A stretch of DNA of 13,467 nucleotides from Anaerolineales bacterium UBA3499 (GTDB taxonomy: Bacteria; Chloroflexota; Anaerolineae; Anaerolineales; UBA11657): contig DFQC01000047.1 of assembly GCA_002377585.1 (NCBI GenBank), positions 1 to 13,467 of the forward strand. The letters are read 5' to 3'. Positions 5,664-12,903 of the stretch are shown here, piece after piece. Both the position numbers and the translations under genes were made by a program. How positions within the stretch are numbered: position 1 is the stretch's first letter; the number at the start of each line of letters is the position of its first letter. Under the pieces are notes generated by a model, which saw only the letters and a list, made by a program, of their open reading frames with translations, did not search any database and had not been told where the DNA came from.

Positions 5664-8255
5664 GTGAGAATCAAGCTGGACCATTCTCAAACCAACAAAG
5701 GGATATTAGTCAATCAATCTGGACTAAGGTCATTCCCAAGTTACCTACGTGAGTTTTTAGATTTACGTACGATTATCGCAATTATTGCCCTTAGTCTAGG
5801 TATTTTAGTTGCATTGGCATATGGCCCTGACTCTATCAGTACTCAATTGCGAAAAGCAGCCCGTGAAATTGTAATAACTTCACGTATAGAGTTAGATCAA
5901 TACTTCAACCCTAATCAACTCCCCACCGTCTATATCGATATGAACTTCGAATCATATCAACGTATTGTTGAAAAGAGAACAGAAGCCATAAAGGTGGGTC
6001 AACTATATGCTACTGATGACGATTTTGTTCCTGCACAAATACGATATATGGACCAACCACCAGTTAAAGTACGAATGCGGTTGAAAGGTGACATGTCTGA
6101 CCACTGGGCCGGAGACAAATGGTCTTATCGCGTACATGTTCTAGACGGACGCGAGGTCGCAGGATTACGTCGTTTTTCAATCCAGGACCCTATGACTCGA
6201 CAATTAATTAACGAATGGCTAATTCATCAGATGATGTTTGCGGAAGATATTCTCACTACACGCTATGCTTTTATAAATGTTGTATTTAACGGACAATACA
6301 AAGGCACTTATGCTATTGAGGAAAGCTTCTCTGGCGAGCTGCTTGAGGCGCAGCGACGGACACCTGGGGTCATATTCAAATATGAGAACCAGCAGCCGAT
6401 AATGTATCGCTCAAATACGGTCGCCAATGACCCAGTATTATCTTCCCAAGCAACAACTGCTGCGAATATGTTACAAAGCGGACATGTCACCAAAGTATAT
6501 GACAATGACCGCATGGGCCGTCTGTTGGCCTTACTTATGCTATGGGACGCTAACCATGGAGTAGGTGATCAAAATCGACGTTATTACTTTAACCCCATCA
6601 ATGCTCAAATAGAGCCAATCAGCTATGATGCATCTCCCGTCCTTTATCCAGACAACACTGAAATAGTATTGCCCGAGCTACAATCCATGCATCCATTGGT
6701 TGCAATAGCATATATCCGTGAAATGATCAAAGTAAGCGACGAAGACTATCTCAATACATTCAAAACGGATGTCAGCAATCAGCTTGAAACTTTCCTTACT
6801 GCGCTTAGAAGGGAATATCTCAGCTTAGAGGCTCCATGGACCCAGCTGAGTAGTAGACAAGCTTCCCTGCGTCGAACTCTAAACACAAAGATACTTGTTG
6901 TCGCTATGGCAGATATCCGGAGTGAGCCGCATTCTCATCTACTACTGGAAATATCGAATCTTGGTCGCAATAACACATTACTATCCGGACTAATACTGAA
7001 CAATTCCCCAATTGATATACAACAACACTGGATCTTACCCAATCAAACACAAGACCAAGGTCTACAATCCGGTGCCATCATCTTACCCCCTGCATCACGA
7101 GACGCAAACGTCTTAAACAGCCCGTACATCTCAAATAGAGATGCGCTAACGTTATCTATACCTATCGACACTCTAGTGCCAACTGAACAAACTATCCTAA
7201 AAGAATATTCACTCCAATTACTGGTGAGCAACACTAAACTAACCGAAGAAATAACCGTTCCGGTCTATATTCACGACAAACAGAGCGTGAGTCCGATACC
7301 TTCAGACAACAGCATATTAGACCTCGTATCGAAACACCCTTTTATATCTATAGATAAACAAAAAGAAACACTCTACATATCCGCGGGCATTTGGGATGTA
7401 ATGGGCGACTTGGTTCTACCGCAATCTATGAAGACCGTAATACTTCCCGGAACTACGCTGAGATTTGACATCGACGCAGTACTGGTAGCAAGAAACTCGT
7501 TAGACATTTTAGGAACCGACGAACTGCCGGTTGTTCTAACAGCTAAACAACAAACATGGGGTGGGGTCTCCGTAATTGAAGCATTACATGAGTCCTCGTG
7601 GAAACATGTTCTAATTGAGAAAACCGAAGGTGTCAATCGTGCAGGATGGACACTCACGGGCGGCATCACATTTTATGAGAGCCCATCTGTACTAGATCAT
7701 GTCAAGATAGCAGAGACTGTGGCAGAGGATGCATTAAATATTGTTCGGAGCTCATACAAAATCACCAATTCCGAGTTTCGCTCTACAGTGTCCGATGCAT
7801 TCGATGGAGATTTCTCCGCCGGAACAATATCAACTAGTCATTTCCATGACATAGGTGGAGATGCCATAGATGTCAGCGGTGCCAACTTAAGCGTTACCTC
7901 CAATTCAATATCTAAAGTAGTAGATAAAGCGATATCAGCAGGTGAAAACAGCTCAGTCGAAATCGACAATACTAAAATAGAAAACGTTGGGATTGGTATC
8001 GCTAGCAAGGATTCCTCAACCGTATCTATCAGTAATTCTATTATTTCGAAAGCCAATAACGCTGCCTTAGCAGCATTTATAAAAAAGCCCGAATATGGGC
8101 CTGCCACAATTCGCACCAATCAACTAACTATTTCTGACACTGAATTAAACTCATTGGTACAAACTAACAGCACAGTGCTTTTGAATGGCATAATGCAAAA
8201 TACCAGTACGATAGACGTCGATGATCTATATGCTCAAGGAATATTAGGAAACTAA
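5664..8255 (+). CDS. CotH kinase family protein with C-terminal beta-helix-like region
   Basis: An 863-residue membrane-anchored protein. A cytoplasmic N-terminus (1-35) precedes one transmembrane helix (about 36-53), so the bulk lies outside the membrane. Residues about 130-330 form a CotH-type kinase domain: VRMRLKGD (136-143), a strand with GTYAIEES (214-221), and the catalytic-loop-like LWDANHGVGDQNRRYY (293-308) followed by EPISYDAS (317-324). D295 and D322 probably match the catalytic and metal-binding aspartates. CotH of spore coats uses ATP to phosphorylate a coat protein. From about 575 onward, repeated short strands rich in Ser, Asn and Ile (for example SVEIDNTKIENVGIGIAS, then VSISNSIISKANNAALAA) suggest a right-handed parallel beta-helix, a typical surface-binding scaffold. 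The GTG start, 3 bases after the DUF4956 stop, is chosen because no in-frame ATG precedes residue 93. Substrate unknown. Confidence 0.85.
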   Translation: MRIKLDHSQTNKGILVNQSGLRSFPSYLREFLDLRTIIAIIALSLGILVALAYGPDSISTQLRKAAREIVITSRIELDQYFNPNQLPTVYIDMNFESYQRIVEKRTEAIKVGQLYATDDDFVPAQIRYMDQPPVKVRMRLKGDMSDHWAGDKWSYRVHVLDGREVAGLRRFSIQDPMTRQLINEWLIHQMMFAEDILTTRYAFINVVFNGQYKGTYAIEESFSGELLEAQRRTPGVIFKYENQQPIMYRSNTVANDPVLSSQATTAANMLQSGHVTKVYDNDRMGRLLALLMLWDANHGVGDQNRRYYFNPINAQIEPISYDASPVLYPDNTEIVLPELQSMHPLVAIAYIREMIKVSDEDYLNTFKTDVSNQLETFLTALRREYLSLEAPWTQLSSRQASLRRTLNTKILVVAMADIRSEPHSHLLLEISNLGRNNTLLSGLILNNSPIDIQQHWILPNQTQDQGLQSGAIILPPASRDANVLNSPYISNRDALTLSIPIDTLVPTEQTILKEYSLQLLVSNTKLTEEITVPVYIHDKQSVSPIPSDNSILDLVSKHPFISIDKQKETLYISAGIWDVMGDLVLPQSMKTVILPGTTLRFDIDAVLVARNSLDILGTDELPVVLTAKQQTWGGVSVIEALHESSWKHVLIEKTEGVNRAGWTLTGGITFYESPSVLDHVKIAETVAEDALNIVRSSYKITNSEFRSTVSDAFDGDFSAGTISTSHFHDIGGDAIDVSGANLSVTSNSISKVVDKAISAGENSSVEIDNTKIENVGIGIASKDSSTVSISNSIISKANNAALAAFIKKPEYGPATIRTNQLTISDTELNSLVQTNSTVLLNGIMQNTSTIDVDDLYAQGILGN

Positions 8256-8256
8256 A

Positions 8257-8931
8257 ATGAATGACATTACGACCCGCCGTTTTGAACTTAAGATGGTCTC
8301 AACTAGCACTCCCATATTCCAAGCGCAATCCTGGATCAGAACACATTCTGAGGCTTTTTCTCCAGCATTTCCCACTCGCCAAGTGAACAACATTTACTTT
8401 GACACAATAAACCTAGACAATTTCAACGATCATCTTAACGGACTCCACAATAGACGCAAAATTCGCTGTCGCTGGTACGGAAAACAGACATCCACTAACG
8501 ACTTTACCATCGAAATTAAAGAGAAATCAGGAATGCTTGGTTGGAAGTCAATACAAAAAGTAGAACGCACCCTCCAACTAAATACCATGAACTGGTCAGA
8601 GACTATGCGTTATTTACATAGACATACTACGGGGACCTTCCGTGAGACACTTTCAAAGTCATACCCATGCCTCATCAACCACTACAAGCGCGAGTATTAT
8701 GTGTCTGCCGACGGAGACACACGACTCACTCTTGATTCCAACATAATTTCATATAGTCAAATGTTCTCCCAACACCCCAACGTCAACTTCCCGATTATAG
8801 ATCCGCACAACACTATAGTTATCGAAATAAAAGTTTCTGACAACAAACCAAACCTATCAAGGATCTTATCTGGCTTCCCACTGCAGACTGTAAGATACTC
8901 AAAGTTTGTCGACGCCATGACCAAAAACTAA
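8257..8931 (+). CDS. VTC-domain polyphosphate polymerase (triphosphate tunnel family)
   Basis: A 224-residue soluble protein matching the catalytic VTC domain, which in yeast Vtc4 builds polyphosphate from ATP inside a basic beta-barrel tunnel. Tunnel-lining charged motifs appear in order: RRFELKM (7-13), VNNIYFDT (43-50), RRKIRCRWYG (66-75), FTIEIKEK (83-90), KVER (101-104), YKREYY (143-148), TRLTLDSNI (155-163), VIEIKV (188-193) and VRYSKFVDAM (212 to near the end). The essential alternating Glu/Lys/Arg residues all seem retained, so it is probably active. It has no membrane segment and is likely cytoplasmic. Its ATG lies one base after the CotH stop, with AGGA a few bases upstream inside the CotH end, implying coupled translation. 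Related CYTH enzymes are adenylate cyclases or triphosphatases; the NIYFDT and CRWYG motifs favour VTC. Confidence 0.88.
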   Translation: MNDITTRRFELKMVSTSTPIFQAQSWIRTHSEAFSPAFPTRQVNNIYFDTINLDNFNDHLNGLHNRRKIRCRWYGKQTSTNDFTIEIKEKSGMLGWKSIQKVERTLQLNTMNWSETMRYLHRHTTGTFRETLSKSYPCLINHYKREYYVSADGDTRLTLDSNIISYSQMFSQHPNVNFPIIDPHNTIVIEIKVSDNKPNLSRILSGFPLQTVRYSKFVDAMTKN

Positions 8932-9020
8932 CCTCATAACTATATTGCAAATCACCATTATCTACCATTTAAACTAACTGATCATATCCTAAACGCAAAC
9001 ACTTCAGACGAGCAATATCC

Positions 9021-9025
9021 AGGAG
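9021..9025 (+). promoter_or_regulatory. Ribosome binding site of the deiodinase-like gene
   Basis: AGGAG with a 6-base spacer to the ATG at 9032 confirms that start. The 100-base gap before it (8932-9031) has no other feature I can support. Confidence 0.75.
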
Positions 9026-9031
9026 TTCAAA

Positions 9032-9685
9032 ATGTCATTCAGACCATTAAAGTTCAAAACAATACCGGCTGACAAATTGGCCGATCGCTCTTCCAGGTTT
9101 CGCAGACAATTATCAACCAGACGTAGCGTACGTCACTTCTCAAAAAAAAGTGTGCCTTTGGGCGTGATCAAAGATATAGTCATGACAGCTGCCTCCGCAC
9201 CTTCTGGAGCAAACCAACAGCCCTGGTCATTTGTGATTATAGGCGACCAAAAAATCAAGCGTCAAATCAGAGTTGCTGCCGAAAAAGAGGAACAGTCCTT
9301 TTACCAGAATCGTGCACCCGATGACTGGCTAGAAAGACTGGCACCATTAGGAACAGATTGGCGTAAGCCATTTCTTGAAGATGCTCCTTTCCTAATTGCT
9401 GTATTCAAGCAAATATATGGTATCGAAAGTAATTTGCGTATCAAGCATTATTATGTAGAAGAATCCGTGGGCATTGCTGTTGGATTTCTGCTAACAGCAA
9501 TACATCAGACGGGACTTGTATCGTTGACACATACACCTAGTCCAATGGGTTTTCTATCCCAAATACTAAATCGCCCAGCAAACGAAAGAGCTTTTCTACT
9601 AATACCTGTCGGATATCCAAAGGAAAAGACAACAGTACCCACAATAACCAAGAAAACATTTGAAGAAATATCTGATGTACTATAG
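9032..9685 (+). CDS. Nitroreductase-fold flavoprotein, iodotyrosine deiodinase-like
   Basis: A 217-residue FMN-dependent reductase. FMN-binding R30-R31-S32 (in TRRSVRHF), APSGANQQPW (56-65) and T-H-T-P after GLVSL match the nitroreductase superfamily. The overall sequence is closest to iodotyrosine deiodinase (IYD), which removes halogen from iodo- or bromotyrosine: KPFLEDAP, FKQIYG, KHYYVEESVGIAVG and LIPVGYP all have near-identical counterparts in human IYD. Aligning the WRK motif with human K182 places E87, Y91 and K112 on the three lid residues E157, Y161 and K182 that grip the amino-acid zwitterion. The THTP threonine also matches T239 near the flavin. Bacterial homologues with deiodinase activity are known. 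It may serve halotyrosine breakdown or a related phenol. There is no obvious functional link to its neighbours. Confidence 0.88.
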   Translation: MSFRPLKFKTIPADKLADRSSRFRRQLSTRRSVRHFSKKSVPLGVIKDIVMTAASAPSGANQQPWSFVIIGDQKIKRQIRVAAEKEEQSFYQNRAPDDWLERLAPLGTDWRKPFLEDAPFLIAVFKQIYGIESNLRIKHYYVEESVGIAVGFLLTAIHQTGLVSLTHTPSPMGFLSQILNRPANERAFLLIPVGYPKEKTTVPTITKKTFEEISDVL

Positions 9686-9729
9686 AGTTGTTTTACAATA
9701 ATTAACTAGCATATTAGCATCATAGAATT

Positions 9730-10851
9730 ATGGGAATCAATTCTAGCCGATTTACCAAGTACCGCTTCTGGATATCAATAGCCTCAATAATTGTTGCGCT
9801 CCTATCCCTGGAAGCAACAATAAGACTATATGACTCTTTCGCAGGTTACGGATTTTTATCTCAACATCGCAATAAGACAGCAAACTCAAATCAAAGCAAT
9901 CGAAGCATCATACCTTTCAGGACATTTGGATTTCCGCTTTATACAACTATTAGCAACAAAAAACATATACTCTCTAGACACGGTGAAATTTACCCGTTAG
10001 AGAAACCACAGGGGACATTTAGAATTGTTGCATTCGGTGGGTCTACCACTGAAAATGAACATTCATATACGAATACGAAATCCCACTATCCGTTGTTGCT
10101 TCAGGACCACTTACGAGCAGAATTGAACACTCATAACATCGAGGTAATAAATGTTGGCAATTCAGCTTATGCCACTCCCCATTCTCTAATATTATTCGAG
10201 CTAGATGTACTGTCCTGGGAGCCAGACATGATTATAGTCAGTCATAATATCAATGATTTGCTCACAGCATATTGGCCCGATTTCCAATTTGATTATTCAA
10301 ATAAATATGGCACCAAATATTACATGCCGGTTATGTACAATCTGTCGACGACTGACAGACTATTTCAACAATCAAGTTTATACTGGTTTGCGCGCGACAA
10401 AGTTGATAGTCTTCAGTCGTCGCAAGCTAACATACTCTCACGCAAATCTTATGGGAATCATCTTGATCCTCATGTAACTCACACGTTCAAGCGAAATATC
10501 AATACAATCATAGCAATTGGTAAACAAAACAATATTAAAGTACTCTTAGGCAACCAACCTCTGCAACGCAACGAAGAATACTTCGACAATCATATGGCTT
10601 ACAAACGTTACAACGACATAGTGAAGTACCCTTTACATAACGAATTCATCGTACATCATGACACCTTTAACCGAATAATTGAAGAGGTCGCCAAAGAAGC
10701 CAATGTCCTCTTTATTGATAATGATAGTTTTTTGGCAAACGAGGAAAAACTATTTGTAGACTATATACATTATGAACCTGAGGGAGTCGAAATACTAGCC
10801 AAACATTACGCAGATTTCATCTTAGCAAATAACATAATAAGCATAAATTAA
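9730..10851 (+). CDS. Membrane-anchored SGNH/GDSL-type hydrolase
   Basis: A 373-residue protein with one N-terminal transmembrane helix (about 13-31) and a large outward-facing domain. The SGNH catalytic blocks are all present: S105 in AFGGSTTE, G143 in NVGNSAY, N175 in HNINDL, and D344 with H347 near the C-terminus in DYIHYEPEG. Such enzymes are serine esterases or acyl-transferases acting on lipids, acetylated sugars or cell-wall polymers. The block I form GGSTTE and the FRIVAFGG lead-in are typical of membrane-linked, uncharacterised bacterial SGNH proteins found near surface-polymer genes. There is no clear ribosome binding site before the ATG at 9730. It lies 44 bases after the deiodinase-like gene, so the two may share a transcript. 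The substrate cannot be deduced. Confidence 0.88.
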   Translation: MGINSSRFTKYRFWISIASIIVALLSLEATIRLYDSFAGYGFLSQHRNKTANSNQSNRSIIPFRTFGFPLYTTISNKKHILSRHGEIYPLEKPQGTFRIVAFGGSTTENEHSYTNTKSHYPLLLQDHLRAELNTHNIEVINVGNSAYATPHSLILFELDVLSWEPDMIIVSHNINDLLTAYWPDFQFDYSNKYGTKYYMPVMYNLSTTDRLFQQSSLYWFARDKVDSLQSSQANILSRKSYGNHLDPHVTHTFKRNINTIIAIGKQNNIKVLLGNQPLQRNEEYFDNHMAYKRYNDIVKYPLHNEFIVHHDTFNRIIEEVAKEANVLFIDNDSFLANEEKLFVDYIHYEPEGVEILAKHYADFILANNIISIN

Positions 10852-10880
10852 CGTCATCAGTTAGTTATGCTTGTACCCCA

Positions 10881-10897
10881 AATAGATACGGTCTATT
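10881..10897. repeat. Short hairpin between convergent genes
   Basis: AATAGA (10881-10886) and TCTATT (10892-10897) pair around a 5-base loop in the 56-base gap between the SGNH gene and the converging metal-transporter operon. It is the only candidate for a shared transcription end here, but it is AT-rich and lacks a T-run. Confidence 0.3.
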
Positions 10898-10907
10898 ACT
10901 ACCCCTA

Positions 10908-11063
10908 CTACCTACCAATAACCTTAATGACAAAGTAAATCACACCAGCTATAATTCCAATAGCATTTGCTGTACCCTGAGGCATTCCATTCTTCGCAAG
11001 GAGCCATATTATCGGATAGGCTACAAGATAAGCAACCCACAATTGAAAAAACAACCGAAGCAT
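10908..11063 (-). CDS. Small two-helix membrane protein at the end of the metal-transporter operon
   Basis: A 51-residue hydrophobic protein that I do not recognise. It begins MLRLFFQLWVAYL, continues into PIIWLLAKNGMPQGTANA and ends IYFVIKVIGR. Two membrane helices are likely, at about 2-22 and 32-48, with a short polar turn around KNGMPQGTA. The ATG at 11063 is chosen because it lies one base after the permease stop (TGA at 11067-11065), with a GAGGT-type site inside the permease end; a longer frame from 11093 would overlap the permease by 29 bases. The tight junction implies coupled translation, so it may be a subunit or stabiliser of the transporter. That is inference from position. It could also be a short unrelated membrane peptide. 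Confidence 0.6.
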   Translation of the reverse strand: MLRLFFQLWVAYLVAYPIIWLLAKNGMPQGTANAIGIIAGVIYFVIKVIGR

Positions 11064-11064
11064 A

Positions 11065-11898
11065 TCAAAATTTACCTCGAACAGACTGAACACCCCAGAT
11101 CAAGCCAAATGTTGCAGTACAAGTCAGGACTATAGCTGCTCCAGACGCTATGTTCAGATAGTAAGACAGATACAATCCAATTATTCCCGAAACACTGGCT
11201 ACAGTCACCCCGATTATCATCATCGACTGCAATCGCTTAGTAATCAAATAAGCAGTTGCTGCAGGCGTTACTAACATAGCTACTGTAAGTGCCACTCCTA
11301 CAGTTTGTAGCGCAACAACTATTGATACAGCAATCAATATTAATAGTACAACTTCTAGTGTTCTAACTGGAAGCCTTAAAGTTATTGCAAGTATCGGATC
11401 AAACGATAGAACCATAAATTCTTTATAAAATGCAAAAATAGTAAAAAGCACCAATCCCCCAAAAATTAGCACCAACAACAGATCACTGTTCTGGATCCCA
11501 AGCACATCACCAAACAAGAAATGCGCTAGATCAATGGAATAGCTACGAACCGTAGAGATCAAGGCTACTCCTAGTGCAAACATACCCGCAAAAATAACGC
11601 CGATTGCAGTATCTTCCTTGATTTTTGTGCTGCGACTAATCGCACCAATTCCCAGCGAACTGAAGATAGCAGCAATCAGCGCCCACCAAAACAAGACTGG
11701 TCGTGCACCACCTCCTACTAAATATCCGATAGCAACCCCCGGTAAAATTGAATGTGCCAATGCATCTCCAAAAAACGCCATTCCACGCAACACCACGTAG
11801 GTTCCAACTACAGCACACACAATTCCTACAAGAACAGCAGCAATAATCCCGCGCACCATAAAAGCGTATTGCAGGGGTTCTAGAATAAACTCAATCAT
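11065..11898 (-). CDS. Zinc/manganese-type ABC transporter permease (ABC-3 family)
   Basis: A 277-residue integral membrane protein with about eight or nine hydrophobic segments, forming the channel of a metal-ion importer. Family hallmarks are the N-terminal FMVRGIIAAVLVGIVCAVVG (13-32), VVLRGMAFFGDALAHSILPG (35-54), which is the region that contacts the ATPase, and the C-terminal QTVGVALTVAMLVTPAATAY. Relatives are ZnuB, MntB/SitD and TroC/D, which import Zn2+, Mn2+ or Fe2+. It is the third gene of the operon in transcription order, after the binding protein and ATPase. The gap to the ATPase stop is 68 bases, unusually wide for such an operon, and no clear Shine-Dalgarno sequence sits directly before the ATG at 11898. 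Confidence 0.92.
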   Translation of the reverse strand: MIEFILEPLQYAFMVRGIIAAVLVGIVCAVVGTYVVLRGMAFFGDALAHSILPGVAIGYLVGGGARPVLFWWALIAAIFSSLGIGAISRSTKIKEDTAIGVIFAGMFALGVALISTVRSYSIDLAHFLFGDVLGIQNSDLLLVLIFGGLVLFTIFAFYKEFMVLSFDPILAITLRLPVRTLEVVLLILIAVSIVVALQTVGVALTVAMLVTPAATAYLITKRLQSMMIIGVTVASVSGIIGLYLSYYLNIASGAAIVLTCTATFGLIWGVQSVRGKF

Positions 11899-11966
11899 TA
11901 TTACAGTTATACCTAGCCTATAAAACTCCTACATTAGAGTAACTCGAACCGTGAGACAACTTTCCT

Positions 11967-12809
11967 CTAGGCCTTGTCATCACCATACATATCACCCAAA
12001 GCGAGTGTGTCATCATCTGTAGTCACGACATCTAAATCCACGCCATAAGCAATTGACAGATTTTCGGACGTCAATACCTGGTCTACTCTCCCAATCCCAA
12101 GCATTTCCTTATTCAATAACAATACGTGATCAAAACGTTTCGCGACTGCCTTTACATCATGGTGGGAAACCAAAACGGTCACATCCAGACTTTGCAGACT
12201 GTCTAAAATTCTAAAAGCCTCTTCTTGCAAACTGGCATCCAATCCTGTAAGCGGTTCATCCATGAGTATCAATTCAGCTTCTTGAGCCAAAGCCCGTGCG
12301 ATAAACATCCTCTGTTGCTGTCCCACAGAAAGCTGGCTAATCTGTCGTTTGATATATGATTCCAGACCCATTATCTCCAAAGCCTGGTGAACCAGTTTCC
12401 AATCCCGTTCTTTCGCGTTCCGAAATAATCCCATCTGGCCAACCCTACCCATCATTACCACATCAGCTACTGTAACGGGAAACTCCCAGTCCACCTGATT
12501 TCTCTGAGGTACATAGGCAATACAAATATGCCCTCCGGGATCATGTCCGAATATTTGAATGTTACCGCTAGTAGAGTTTATTATTCCCGCGATGACTTTA
12601 AGTAAGGTGCTTTTACCGGCGCCATTTGGCCCAACTATCGCTAATCTATCACCAACATCTAGCTCGAAGCCAATATTACTTATTGCAACACCGGTTTCAT
12701 AAGAAACGCTAATATCTTGAACCCGCAAAATGGGAGCACCAGAGTGATGCGGCTGCCGATTTTTTGAGAGATGTTGTGATATTTTCTGTAATTCGCCAAA
12801 CATAGTCAT
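11967..12809 (-). CDS. Zinc/manganese-type ABC transporter ATP-binding protein
   Basis: A 280-residue cytoplasmic ATPase that powers the metal importer. Motifs in order: Walker A GPNGAGKST (60-68), Q-loop VPQRNQVDWEFPVTV (100-114), whose RNQVDW[ED]FP form is typical of the Zn/Mn/Fe ABC-3 subfamily, signature LSVGQQQR (160-167, with Val in place of the usual second-position Gly), Walker B LILMDEP (180-186), D-loop GLD (189-191) and H-loop His216 in VSHHD. The first 25 residues are an extra polar leader before the usual start near PILRVQDISVSY, rich in His and Gln. The start is either the ATG at 12809 or one two codons later at 12803; no normal ribosome binding site is exposed, because a hairpin lies directly upstream. 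Confidence 0.93.
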   Translation of the reverse strand: MTMFGELQKISQHLSKNRQPHHSGAPILRVQDISVSYETGVAISNIGFELDVGDRLAIVGPNGAGKSTLLKVIAGIINSTSGNIQIFGHDPGGHICIAYVPQRNQVDWEFPVTVADVVMMGRVGQMGLFRNAKERDWKLVHQALEIMGLESYIKRQISQLSVGQQQRMFIARALAQEAELILMDEPLTGLDASLQEEAFRILDSLQSLDVTVLVSHHDVKAVAKRFDHVLLLNKEMLGIGRVDQVLTSENLSIAYGVDLDVVTTDDDTLALGDMYGDDKA

Positions 12810-12816
12810 GATTGCC

Positions 12817-12853
12817 GTTGATCTTCCAGTTATAAAACTCCTGGAAGATCAAC
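12817..12853 (-). promoter_or_regulatory. 13-bp perfect hairpin in front of the ATPase start
   Basis: GTTGATCTTCCAG (12817-12829) and CTGGAAGATCAAC (12841-12853) are exact reverse complements around an 11-base loop. In the minus-strand transcript the hairpin sits in the 94-base gap between the binding-protein stop and the ATPase ATG, ending 7 bases before that ATG. The only purine-rich ribosome-binding candidates, AGGAG at the loop edge and GGAAG in the 3' arm, are within it. It may tune the ratio of binding protein to transporter core, by partial termination, RNA stability or masking of the ribosome site. No U-run follows, so it is not a standard terminator. Confidence 0.65.
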
Positions 12854-12903
12854 TTGTGGCTAATCCAACATCTACTCCCTTTCGCACATTTGTTGCGCGA
12901 GAT

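Noticed and set aside
7373..8119. Minus-strand frames of 98 and 93 residues inside the CotH gene
   Set aside because: They are antisense shadows of the beta-helix region; no ribosome sites and no family resemblance.
10253..10477. 74-residue frame inside the SGNH gene in another plus frame
   Set aside because: It overlaps a confident gene containing catalytic block III; no independent support.
10908..11093. Longer 61-residue version of the small membrane protein starting at 11093
   Set aside because: It would overlap the permease coding end by 29 bases; the ATG at 11063, one base after the permease stop and behind a GAGGT, is a better start.
11899..11966. ACTC/GAGT pairings in the gap before the permease, considered as a second hairpin like the one before the ATPase
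   Set aside because: Stems of 4 bases only; the 12-base repeat is shared but the hairpin is not.
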